In this document: piece after piece, positions 1-62,000 of the stretch
Layout: the number at the start of each line of letters is the position of its first letter
How positions within the stretch are numbered: position 1 is the first letter of the stretch
Assembly: GCA_949317995.1 (NCBI GenBank)
Contig: OX439036.1
Location: 25,372,854-25,436,853, forward strand
Reading direction: 5' to 3'
Source: Acholoe squamosa
Lineage: Eukaryota > Annelida > Polychaeta > Phyllodocida > Polynoidae
DNA length: 64,000 nucleotides
The notes under the pieces: generated by a model
What the model saw: only the letters and a program-made list of their open reading frames with translations
Told to the model about the DNA's origin: nothing
The model's database searches: none
Position numbers and translations under genes: made by a program

Positions 1-318
1 AGTGGTCATTATTTATCAACAGGGGGCGGGGGGTGGGTTTCCGCGCAGATGCGCGAAATTTTTTACGCCCCCCCCTCGACGACAGTCAAAATTTTTTGTG
101 TCCCCCCCCTAACCAGAGGCGCAGAGAATTTTCGCACGCCTCTTTGAGCTATAGTAGCACACGGGCTTTTTTGCTCAAAAGAGGGTAAATTTTTATAGCC
201 ACCCCCTTAAGAGGGGTCAAAATTTTGTTAGCCCCCCCCCCTCGGGAGGGATCTGAAATTTTTACGCCCCCCCCCCCTCAAACCCACCATCCCCCCCTGT
301 TGATAAATAATGACCACT
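1..318. mobile_element. Palindromic terminal-inverted-repeat element (MITE-like)
   Basis: The first 26 bases (starting AGTGGTCATT) are the exact reverse complement of 293-318 (ending AATGACCACT). Between them are several imperfect repeats of a unit with an AAATTTTT core followed by a run of C. No coding capacity is visible. The left target duplication would lie outside the window, so the superfamily cannot be assigned. The element sits in an intron of the P450 gene. Confidence 0.75.
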
Positions 319-708
319 CCCTTAGCGGGATACATTATTGACCAATGAGAAAGTTCCTTTCATTCACTGCCGACTTTTCAGGGTGCATTATGTAATACCT
401 GGTACCCATCAGCTCGCTGTTTTCAGTCCTTATCTGGCAAGGTATCAGCTTCAGCTGGGGTCGGCCCACTAAGGAACACGCTAAGGCCATATATAACCCC
501 CGTGCGCAACTATGCATTTGGCAACACGTATGATGAATAATTATGTGAGGCTACCAACGCTAACTAAACAAAGAGACCAACATCAGCTGTAGGCGCCCAT
601 CTATATCAGTACATGTATATATTCCTGGTGTATACCCCACCAGTTGGACCTATTAAATAGACCTGCGTAATCCGTACAACTACAGTACGTATTCTTTCTT
701 GTCCACAG

Positions 709-1865
709 GACCGTCCATTCCTGGGCATCATTGATGCTGTTGTGAATGAGACCCTGAGACTGGCCCCACCCTATGTGCTGAGCGAAGCACATAGGACATG
801 CAGTAAGATGGAAGCAGATGGCCACACCCTACCCAAAAACACTATGGTCAGTTTCTCATTTTTATTTCTTTTTTTTCTCTCGCTGAGAAGCAATACGCTA
901 TGGATTTTTCTTTTGGCCGACCATATTTTTCAGACAAAAAAGAAAAATAGAGTTTCATATTAAAGTACCGTAATACCTCGCATATAAAGCGCACCCCAAT
1001 AAAAGATGTGATAGCCTGGGTTTTGAACAGTTAAGCACTATTCTTTAGTATTATATCCCCTCCTATGAGGTGCTTCCTAAGCTTTGGTTAATCCTATAAG
1101 GCGCACTGGGGCTCAATCCTCGAGTATAAACCCTGCCTTATATAAATACGCGAGGTATTACCGTAATACTCTATCTGTTGGCTGCTGTTTACTGAAACCC
1201 CTTTAAATGTTTATATTCTGAAGGCGTATTTGAACATCTGGCAAGTGCACCGAGATCCCAAAGTGTGGCAGGAACCTGCAGATTTCAACCCTGACCGCTT
1301 TCTGAACGCAGCTGGACGTTTTGTCAACAAGTCTGAGATGGTTGCTTTTGGCATGGGTGGGTACCAACTTTACCACTCACTTTGCGAAATGCATTTAACT
1401 GGGGTGTACCTCCTTATAGCAGATAATCTACTGATGTTGCTGATACATAGGTCTGTCATAAAACAATCACTTTTTTTTAATCTCATTTATTACGTTTACT
1501 TTAGTCTCATTATCATTGCAAATGGGCGTTTCAAACCATCCACATGTTGCCATACATATTAATCATACGTGTTTACTAGGTACATGCATACAACAGTTTA
1601 AATGAAGCTTGCCAGTTGAACTCATTGATATATTTAAAGTGATTGTTATGTGATGATGTGTTTAACTGTGTTTCCAGGAAGGAGGGTGTGTGTAGGTGAG
1701 CAAGTGTCTAGACAACTCTTGTTTCTGACCCTGTCCAACCTGCTCCACAAGTTCACCTTCATAGCACCAGATGGCGAATCTGTGCCGACGGCATCCAGCC
1801 CTAACCACGCATGCCCCACCTACCGACCACCTCCCTTCATGGTGCAGGCCATCAGAAGACACTAA
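709..1865 (+). CDS. Cytochrome P450, C-terminal part (three exons), CYP2-like clan
   Basis: Haem-thiolate monooxygenase that would oxidise a small lipophilic substrate at the ER membrane; the substrate cannot be inferred. Three exons are visible: 709-846, 1224-1356 and 1678-1865, joined by GT-AG introns in phases 0 and 1, ending in TAA at 1863-1865. Together they encode the last 152 residues, roughly the final 30% of a typical 500-residue P450. The first exon carries the K-helix ExxR motif as ETLR (748-759). The second carries the PxRF-type motif as PDRF. The haem-binding loop FGMGRRVCVGE spans the last junction and fits FxxGxRxCxG, with the ligand cysteine at 1689-1691. The exon-2 donor is set at 1356|1357 because this preserves the motif spacing. 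The overall pattern is CYP2/CYP1-like, but I cannot assign a subfamily. The N-terminal exons lie left of the window. The gene converges on the glucosyltransferase gene. Confidence 0.93.
847..1223 (+). other. P450 intron, largely a MITE
   Basis: Intron between the first two visible P450 exons. It starts GTCAGT and ends AAG. About half of it is the inverted-repeat element at 966-1163. Nothing else is recognisable. Confidence 0.8.
966..1163. mobile_element. MITE of the TATAAGGCGCACC family, copy 1
   Basis: Inverted termini: left CCGTAATACCTCGC and right its near reverse complement GCGAGGTATTACCG, bordered by TA on both sides. Inside are ATAAAGCGCACC-like words and their complements. The same architecture recurs at 2066, 32800, 39405, 49420 and 58524. 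It is non-coding. Confidence 0.7.
1357..1677 (+). other. P450 intron
   Basis: Intron between the PDRF exon and the haem-loop exon. Donor GTGGGT, acceptor TTTCCAG. AT-rich; no other feature seen. Confidence 0.8.
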
Positions 1866-4800
1866 CCCTAAGAAATGGTTAATTTCAAGTGCATTAATTT
1901 TCCTGAAAGGGCAAATATTACCGTGGGCAAGCACACTTCTATATTCTACATGGAACGTCGAGTAAAAATTGAGTCCAATGCCTTCTCTTTTCACTGATGT
2001 ATCAAAGAATTGAAAGTCATGATATATCTATGATATCACTTGGACATTATGGTAAATAGCATATACCGTACTACATCGCCTATACGGGCACCCTGTGTAG
2101 GCCTATAAGACGCGCCCCAAACCAGGGCTAGATTTTGATCACTCTACAGTCTCTCATTGCCTATAAGACACACTCGCAACTCTCCCTTATGCTATAAGGT
2201 GCACTTGGCATGTGGGGTATAATTACGGTACGTTTCTGATTTCCATGTCAAACTGATTGGCTTTATATTATTTTCATAATGTGGTCAGGCACTGGTAAGT
2301 CATGTGCAGTCAGTGGTCAGTTGGGAGAAGTTTTAAGAAGACCAGGGGTAAGAGATAAGATAAGGGTCCAATTGAGGGCTGCTACTTCTGACCCCTGGTT
2401 TACAAATCTCTCTATTTTTCATAAAGGAGATATTTCTTTTACTCAATTGGCTGTATATTTTCTATATATCCTAAGGTTTAAAAATTCCTGATTTATTTTT
2501 GATTATTCTGTTCATATTTTGTGATTTTGATAAATTTCTCTCTTATTTTCTAAGACCCATATGTTTAGAGCCCCACTGCCCATGCCCACATCACCCTCCC
2601 AGCTGGGGAGGTTTCAGAAACGACTGACGACTAACTGTGTGGATAACATGTCTTGTTTGAATCTATTCACTTTTTGAAGTAACAAAATGATCTAAGACGG
2701 GTTATTTGATACATGTGACAAACTATATAAATGTGTGTTTTACTAATTCAGAGAAAAATTAGCATAAGGCCTAGTTCAATACGATGCAATATAAAACACA
2801 TACACATATATGTAATTCAAAGTAATAAAACACATTTCTCCATGCAAATTCTATTAAATTGTTCATTTTTATTGACACTTTGTTCTGATCCCATCTAGAA
2901 TGGACTGGGTTATACATAAAAGGTAAAGATCGGTCATATCCATCAGTTCTATAATGAGAAAGGCCGGCCTGTGCGGCACACTGGTATACACATCAAGGGA
3001 TGCCTAAAGGTAGGCAGGTAGGGGAAAGCCATGTTAAAGAGCATGGGGTGGGTAAGACATAGTACACACCATACGGGTTACACCAAGGCGTACGTCATAC
3101 CTATAATTCATGACGTACATGACGTATTGGGTGTCAGGCATACTTATCTATTCCCCGTCCCATGATAAACTGCAGTGTCTAAGATGAATGAGTACTTTAG
3201 GTAGACATGAGGAATATACCTCAAGTCGGGGACAATAAATTTACTTTCATTTTTATAGGTAATACGATGGGATCGGTGGCCAATTCCATCGGTCATTACT
3301 ACAGAGCACTGTCAGCCATACCTTACAAGATTTCTATATATAGAAAAAAATACAAAAAGAAATATCTAAATAACATTGACCATCCCCCCACCCAAAAATA
3401 TACATGAACACACTTACAAAATCAAACAAATTATCTTCACCTAAAAGGCTTGATTTAACTTCCATTTTGACGATAATCTAAAGGGAAAAGGTTCTAGTAT
3501 ATATCTAATATCAATGACAAATGATTTCCCAAAAACTAACAGAACCAACCCTGAATGTTAACCCATGGATGCAAGTCAAAGTGATGGGAAGTTCTGAAGA
3601 TTCACATTGAAATTCTGAATTCATTCTTAAACACTAGACAATTTCTATCCTCGAAAGTAAGTACATAAAATTCTAAAATCAAACAAATTTCTGAAAATTT
3701 GTATCCCTGATGTCAAACCCTTTAAAACTTGTTAAGGGGAAGCAAACCCCATGTCCAAACTCGTGAAAGATAGTGAAGCAATCATGGGTATAATCTGAAG
3801 GCGTGGGTGACAAAGTGCTCTGTGGGACCAGACTTCATGCAGGCCGTATCATTTTCCATTAGTAGTAGTAATAGTACAGTAGTGGAGCACCTTACCGGTG
3901 GTCTGTGTCAACCCTGGCTACAGTACTGCAGTAAAAGAACCCCAGACAACTAACAGCAGCGTGCGCCCCATTATACATAGGCTCATCATTTATAAAAAGC
4001 ACTTCTTGTCTAGAGTTATACAATTCATATAATATATATCATACACATATAGACTTATTTGTGTGTACAGGCGCGAAGGTATATAGATATACGGTATATG
4101 TATATGACACCATAATCATGCTCACAAGAGATCCATTTGAAACGCGTTATATTAGTACATTATAGATACAGTACAAGTACATCGTTTAGTTTTCTTTTCT
4201 CCCACACCAAAACGAATCCAACACCAAATGTAAGTACTATTTATTTATCACAATGACCACGAATCAAACACCGATGGGAAATAGTTGGCTTCAATTGATA
4301 ACCCATTCATTTTGTTAAAACTTCTATAGGATGAACAGCTTCATTATACTTCAGTTCATAAATATTAGACGTCCCATATAATTATTGTAAATTTGTGAGG
4401 TTCTCCCCCAACCCCATAATTTCAATACATGTAAACATTGCACGGAAGTTTTTTTTTTAAATTCCTACAATTGATGCATTTATGCCAAAGATTAAAAACT
4501 GAAAGTGGATTGGATTCCATGGGCAAAAAGAAACTGACATAACATGTGAAGCCCTGCATGATCATTGAAGGTGATTGGTTCTCTTATCTTGACCTGCAAG
4601 ATTTTAGCCACTAATTGGTATTTATGCTTGGATGGATAAGCAGGTAGTGCTCAGGGACCACTGTGTAAACTCTTATCACGTTGGGTTGATTTGTACACTG
4701 ATATGAGATAAACCACTGACATCAGCAGTTTCTTATCTTACAGGATGGACCAAATGTTAGAATAAATTACCCACTCTGTACTATACAATGGTTAACCCAT

Positions 4801-7800
4801 ATAATCCATATATCCTCTGATGCCTTGGATACCAGGACGTCGTAGGATCTCCTATTTCATTTTTTTTTTGTTTGAAGCTAGGCTCCTACCCCTACCTATA
4901 AACTAAAAACCGATCCAAACATGCTTATTGTGTATCAATTGACAAGGATACTGACCAAAGTGGGCCTGAAATACAAATTCAAGCTGTGGTTGGTCTTGAC
5001 ATCTAGGATCATCAGAACCTCGCTCTGTGTTACAAACCGACGTATAGCTTTAACATTATTATATACACTCAAAGGAAAATAATTCATAAGTCTTACAGTC
5101 CAAATCTAAGGATATGAGAACATGGGTTTTTGCCATTAAAACACATGTTAGCAGTAGTCTCTTCCTTTCATTTTGTTGTGAGGTTGTTATTATTACTGAT
5201 AGGACAGAGTTATCACCACTGTTTATTCTACAACATTATTTTATCATTGAGTCTACCGGACAATGTACAACGCAGCATGTCACTGATAAATTCTAACTAC
5301 AAATAATGAGATTCTACACATGGGATGCCAATAGGGCGAGCTGGTGGGTGATCAATGAGGGAATGCCTCCTTCATCAATACTACCAACACACCGCCTACC
5401 TTTGGCTGTGTGGGTATGAGAACAACAAGGGAAGACAATCAACAATCAAAGGGAGGGTGGGCAAGAGTACTGGCAAGGAAGTATTTCACTGTGGCCATTA
5501 CACAAACAAGTCTACTACCACCACTGGAATGAGCTCTAATACAGGGTGCCTGTTCTGATTAACCCCATAAGGGCAGCAGAATGACTTACAGGCCAATGTC
5601 ACCATAATGCATTAGGGCCATGGCGGCGAGTAACTCGCCCGACGCACTAATGGCGCATCATGCAGATCCTCCAGGAATGTATCAGGCCCAGAGAGTCAGC
5701 ATGGTGAACAAAGGCAGCCCTGAATAAATTATGGCGACACAAGCAATGCACTATGGATCCCTTAGAGAGCTGGCACCACCAATAATTGGGACAGAAACTA
5801 TCTCATCACAAAGGGGTTTGGAGAGTGGCATGGGTCTGTGGAGAAGAGGCTGGTGGTGGGAAGGCGAGGTGCTAGACGGACACTATCTTAGCAAGGAATA
5901 TATGAAGTATGCTGCTAATTATCACAATCAGATAAGCTCAAACGTCTGCTCTTCTATATTCTAACAGAAAAGACAATAGTTAATCCGCTAGTCCTCAAAG
6001 TGTCCCCTTCTCAATCTGGATCTAGATTCTGTGGTAAGGGCACCTCATTAGGTGATCTTACAACAGGTCCGTCATTCCCAGATGGGTTCAATTTGATGTT
6101 TTGGAGGTCCAACGACAGGCATAGGAGGCACAATTCTAAAATTATACCAACAACGCCTTAAGTAGACAACCCCCATTTTCCGTTTACACCAATGGCCAGG
6201 ACAAGGCAATAGAACTATAGGACACTCCTGGATGAAGTCTTATATGATATAATTTAGGCCAGGGCCTGCCTACCCATCGCCAGCTTCAACCATATGCCAC
6301 CATGTTTCACGTCTAACAAAGGGAAACCCTCGACCAATATGATACCCACGTCAAATATGGAAATACTGCTTAACAGTTTAAATGTCTTTTTAACATACAT
6401 ATACATGCAAACTTCATTTATATTCTACAATAATATTTTTTTCATTGAAAAACGCCTTAGCTCCCAGCAGTCGTAAGTTATGTACACAACGTTCAACGTT
6501 TTACCAACGTCTACAATTGCAGACGACAATTAAACATAATTTTATCCCCCAATGTCTTATTAAGCATTAAATAATCTATCTCAGATTCCTATGAATATCT
6601 ATGTTTTCGTCAAGTCCAGCTGTTCCTGCGATTTATAGTTGGCAACAACAAACAAATTATATGATACAACTAGAATCGTTTGACTTACATGGACAAAGAA
6701 AGGGATCATAAACATAGAAATATTATCCTTAGTTTTTCTGTTGATATCGTATGTTGGGATCTGCAAATAGTACATGGTTAACCTTTACACATACCGTACT
6801 ATACCGTGATGCAGACTTGTGGGGACCAATGATGTGTTTTGTTTTAGGAAAACAAGAAAATCAGTTGTCCCTTACCAATAATATGATTTTGCATAAAATG
6901 TCTTTACCATTAACCAAAACAGCTGATTGATCTGCATTGAGTCCCCAATGGATCAGATACAATATCCACTTTCATCCTGAATGAATGAGGACTAACCAAT
7001 GCCATTTAATGTATCTAAATATGAATGCAATACACCTTTTGTTCTTTTTCCATCATTATGTTTTTTAAGGGGACAACATCGATGATTAGTTTATTGTATA
7101 TAGCCAGGACTAGCTCTAGTAGTCTTGGCCAGCCAAGCATTAACACATGTGTTACCTTTCTATGAGAATCTAATATGAAACCCCTATTTCGCCTGTGTTG
7201 TTTTATTTATCTAGAAAGTCCACATGAAAGGTTATTTGTACGAAATGTAAGTTTCTGAAGTATCTTGCGAAAAACACCAAACCTTCTCCCTGAAAACAGT
7301 TCATAAGATGGCATACACAAATAGATATTCAAAACGTGTGTAAGGATCATAAAGAAAAGAATTTAGGGCAATTTATTGGAAATTCCTATTAAACCTTTTG
7401 AATTGTAATTTCAAACGTTTGGAAAGGCCTAAACTTAAAGTCTTAAATGCAATTCCTCAAATATCCAAACTGTTGTATTCTAATCTACTTGCGCAATATG
7501 AGATTACCTAAATTGCATTCAATAAAGAGATTTAAAGAGAAAGGGAGACTCACTAATATATTTTGATATGTTTCTTAACTGATGTCAACAATATAGAAAT
7601 CATTACCTGCACTAGTAGGCACTAGGGGACGTAAGTCAGTAGTCATGTTAATAAAACATGTGATATTACTCAACCACTATATAACTTGGATTGTTTAATG
7701 CTTAGACTGAGCAGTATGTATATTCATCATACTATAGTGTCCCATGTGATTGGGATTCTTTCTCTGAGTATATAAACCTTTCATTCTTTGGTGTCCTGTG

Positions 7801-9287
7801 GATTACTAGTTACTACATAATTCGGAGTATTTGAGTGCACACAATGTGTGAGTTGGATGATTGGTATCTACAGGACTATAGCTTGTAGCCACACGGCCAA
7901 CCTTATCTTGTCCTAATCTCAGTGTTATCTTAATTGTAATATACCAATAAGGAGTATAGTTGTTTTTTTTAGTCAGAATGTAGTCCCACACACATATACA
8001 TCAGCATACACACATGGAGGTTCTAATATCAGCATAGGAGACTCAAGACCACAGAAATCACCCAAATGACAAACTAACTCTAAAAACACACACACATCTT
8101 CACTCTCTATTCTCGTGGTACGACTGGGGAATACTTGGGGTAGGCCCCACCAGGGCCCGACCCACTAATACATCAAAATGTTCAATACTGCCACGGTAAA
8201 GAGTAGCGCGTTGGTGCGGTTATTACTTGAAGTACTGGGGTAGAATGGTAAAATCCCGTCGGAGTAGTTACATTTTTTTTTATAACATCTTATGTTGATC
8301 CCTCTGTTTCCAACTGACAAGCTATGATCTATGAGAACAATATAAGAACAAGACCACCCAGATCTACCAAACTAGAGGGGTTCTTCAAATATAAAATTCT
8401 ACAATAAGTCATTTTTGGCGACGACAAGTCAGTAATCTATTCTAGTCAGGGATAAGCAACGTATAAATTCTCCTCCCTGAAAATAATGAGAGAAGGGAAC
8501 AACAATCTATCAGCTGTCGAAACACACGGCTATAAAGGTGAAATTAAAAACAAAATTTAACATCAATCCATCCTACACTAAAATATTATGATACACATAG
8601 CTGGTCCTTAACTGACAACAAAGCTAAGTACTAGTAACAGAGGGTTTCTATGGGACCTTAACCATGCCTCCAGGGTGGACAATGACTCCTCCTGTGTATG
8701 GATGTAGAGGTGAGCTGGTCCTGGTCTTAATCAGCTGGAGGGTGATGAGGATATTATTATGGAGTATTCAAGTCCTGCTGGCTGGGGGTAGGATAGGTCA
8801 CAAGTCGCTGGTCAACAAGTGGACACATTTGTGCATGTTTTGGCATATGTCAGACACACGCTATCATCATCCCTAAGTATAATTCCACACCACAAACAGA
8901 CGCATTGACACATAGTCATACCATCCATCCTCATATATATATCTACACTTGCACTCCATAATTTAGTATCCCAGCTTTCACGCCACCATTATCTAGCTTT
9001 ATCGTCCTTGTCTTCTCTTGCTAAAACCAGTCAGATCTTGATTGATGATTGACTCTCACTATAACTTGGGATGTGTTCATTTTCACTATGACTGTTTTTC
9101 TAGGTACCCATAGGTTATCCTAAGATGACATCAATGGGCAGACAAGATGTCAGTCTATCACTATATGATGATGCTGGTTCTACTGGTCAGCAGACCAGTG
9201 CAGTCCCCTCCTTTCTTCCTCCAGGGTGTGGGAGCCTGTGTGGGAGTCTCAGGGACAGGAGCATGGAGCACAACAGCCCTGCTCCTG
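1866..9287. other. Intergenic region between two convergent genes
   Basis: No supportable gene. It should contain the 3' UTRs of the P450 (rightward) and the glucosyltransferase (leftward). The first plain AATAAA after the P450 stop is at 2824-2829, about 960 bp downstream, so the P450 poly(A) site is uncertain. A MITE lies at 2066-2228. The rest is AT-rich, with short open frames (for example 5114-5296, 5731-5964, 8664-8876) that show no recognisable domain and are best read as chance. Confidence 0.7.
2066..2228. mobile_element. MITE of the TATAAGGCGCACC family, copy 2 (degenerate)
   Basis: Starts CCGTACTACATCGCC and ends AATTACGG, with TA on each side. It contains CTATAAGACGCGCCCC and CTATAAGGTGCAC words in both orientations. 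It is more diverged than copies 1 and 6. Confidence 0.6.
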
Positions 9288-59088
<49,801 letters not shown>

Positions 59089-62000
59089 CTGCAAGATAAA
59101 ATAACACATACATATCAGAAATATGATATATGTATAAAGCAGGGACAGCCATGATGCACACCTGGGTAACTGGTATTTGTTATGTTTCACAAACATAGAT
59201 GTTATGAACGACCCCGTGAGAATTCCGAGATATGGTACAAAAATGTAGTTTGTTTAATAAAACAACGGTTGCATTGACATTGGCATTGTTCAGAGGACGC
59301 TATCAACATTCAAAGATACATTGCAGTTCGAAGCACTCATAAATCATTTTCAAAGGCCAGCGAGCAAAGTATGCAATATTACAATGTTATACACCTCTAC
59401 TTAAAAAATCCTCATTACATATTTTCCCTAATTTTTATTTTTATTTTGAATTGACCTTGAGAAGAAGACATCACTGCAGCCTAATCTGATGCCGTCCCTG
59501 ATATCAGTAGCGAACCAAATAACACATAACCTTTATACGTCCCTGGAGACTATCTGTTATCTCAGATCATACGTCTACTTGCAGTTTTATTTTATATATC
59601 AGTGCACATTGTTCATTTCCCAGATAGGGGCTGTCTGAATAAAGAATAGCCAGCCTGGAGCAACATGCTGCGGCTTGATTTCCATGTGGTGCCACTGTGG
59701 GTTGTCTGATTGCACCGTGCGCTCCGGTAAGCACAGCCGGGGAGGGCGGCCAGAGCTTGTTGGTTAAAACTACAGCCTGCCTAAACAGCTCCTCTAAGCA
59801 ATCACTCCAGCTCTCGTTGTATGGGATAAGCCAAACAATTACCACCGGGAGAAAATGTCAAATAACCCCTCCTAGCTCCCCATTGCAAACATGCTATGGC
59901 GCTGACGATCTGTGGTCGGTTCCATCCTAAAATTGCGGCAATGTTATCAGTGTTGTGGTTGGAAAACACTGAGGTGACTGGAGAAGTGACAGATGAGTTG
60001 GGGGACGCCGCCCTCCCCCCTCCACACACACATATACACACCCCACATACCCCCATCATAAAGGAGGAGAACCTGTTGGTCTGAACATAACAAGTACTGA
60101 CCAGTTAACCTTTGGTGGTGGCCGACCTCACCTGATTATACCACTGACTGCCTCAGGCAATGTATGAGGCACACAACTAGGGGGTAATCTACCCTGTCTG
60201 TTTCACCCACCTCCTCCAGTGACCAAAACAACATGTACAGGAGGTAAGCAGATAAACACCACACCCCCAAACCCCTGCACTCTCCTCCCCAATCCTAGAT
60301 ACCCTAAATACTAATATGGCTTATAGTACACCCCTTTTATCTCTTCTTTTGAAAAGGTGATATGTACTGGCGTGGCATAAAAATTATGATTTGGCAAGTG
60401 CTTTGAGTATTTTGTAGATATTACAGCAGATCAAGATAACATTCCAAGTTTGGTGGGTTCCAGTTATCAGTTTTTGTTAGGACTACTACATTAAACAAGA
60501 TATCTCCCACAGGGCTTATTCCCTTACTGTATTTGGTGATCTGAGATAGTAGGAGCAAGAGACTGTTAATCAATGCCAACGTTTAATTATTCGTGATTGT
60601 GCCTTTTGGAGGGGTGGAAAATCTGATTTTTTTTGGCACTTATCGAGACATCAAAGTTTTTTTTATGCTCCTCCACGTCAAATTTGCGTCGCATAGGCAC
60701 GGAAATCCACAATCGGGCTTGGGCTTAAAAAAGTTCAATAAAGGAAAAAAGATTCCCCACCTACCTAAACTCTACCCTAATTACCCGTTACATGAACACA
60801 ACATTTTTAGGCCTAATTATGGACCAGTACTAAGGTCTCATTATAGGTGTATGGTGAGGTATATTCTACATGTATATAGATTTCTCGCTTATACTGATTT
60901 CCAAAATTGCCTTATACATATAATTTTAAAATCCACCTTTCTCACAAGCAACAGAAGAAAACTCAACTAGACTGTTCATAACCACACTATATAGTTACCT
61001 TCCAAGTAACAACATGGATCTGACCCTTCCTACCTACAAGTATTATTGCGCACCTGGAGGACCTATCAAGTTACCTGCCTCTCCTCCAGGCCAGGTCATC
61101 AACAGGGAATGCTCCAGGGTCCCAGCTCCAAGTAAATACTTGCTGCAGCCCGGCCTCAAAACTACACCTGCACGGTTTCTAGGAAGATGAGATGGTGCTT
61201 CTTGGAGCACACCTGAGGGATGAGTGGATATGGGCAGTTTATTACGAGGGCTGATACCAACATCATAAAATGTTACCTATACGAAGTAGATTACATGTAG
61301 TACGTATGCAGGGAACGTGTGGGGTGCTAAGTAAGTTGATACGTTAATCTTGATCCATTCCTCGCCTCAGGCAGGATATTAACATCCTCCTCGCCTTATC
61401 ACTCATATATACCTGAGTCACTGCACCTTACTGTACCCCATCACTGCTGCATACACCACCGTGCTGATCTTTTACTTAGGCTGCATAAAATCCATTTTCA
61501 GCTTTGCGGACACTTTTTGAAAAAAATAAGTGAGAGAGTGAGGCTTTTTATTTTATTTGTTCTATGATATTTTGTCAATGGGGGAGGTAACTTTTTATTT
61601 TTTCCCTTATTTGAAACAATGAGGGAGGTAGATTTTTATTTTTATCATTTTCATGTTTAATTATTCTTGTATTATGCTGCTGTGGCTTTGATGTGCTCTC
61701 CAATACCCTGCAACATATGTTTCCTAATCATTCATCGTGCAGAATATGAACCACTCTCTTGATCAATTAGGCAGATTTAGGATGAGATAGAATACATTAT
61801 AGGGATTCCAAAGCCGTTTGAATTGTGAAAATTGATCACGTAGAAGTACCACAATGGTGGTGAGGGTATATTTTTATTATTTTTTCAAGGGGTGTGCATT
61901 TTTGTATGTCATTTTTTGTACTATGATGATAAAAAGTGTCCATGAGGCCCTTTTTAAAAAAGCTGGTTATCAATTTTATGCATCCTTAGTTCCTATATCT

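Noticed and set aside
60593-60970. 125-codon plus-strand frame
   Set aside because: AT-rich intronic DNA with no recognisable domain or motif.
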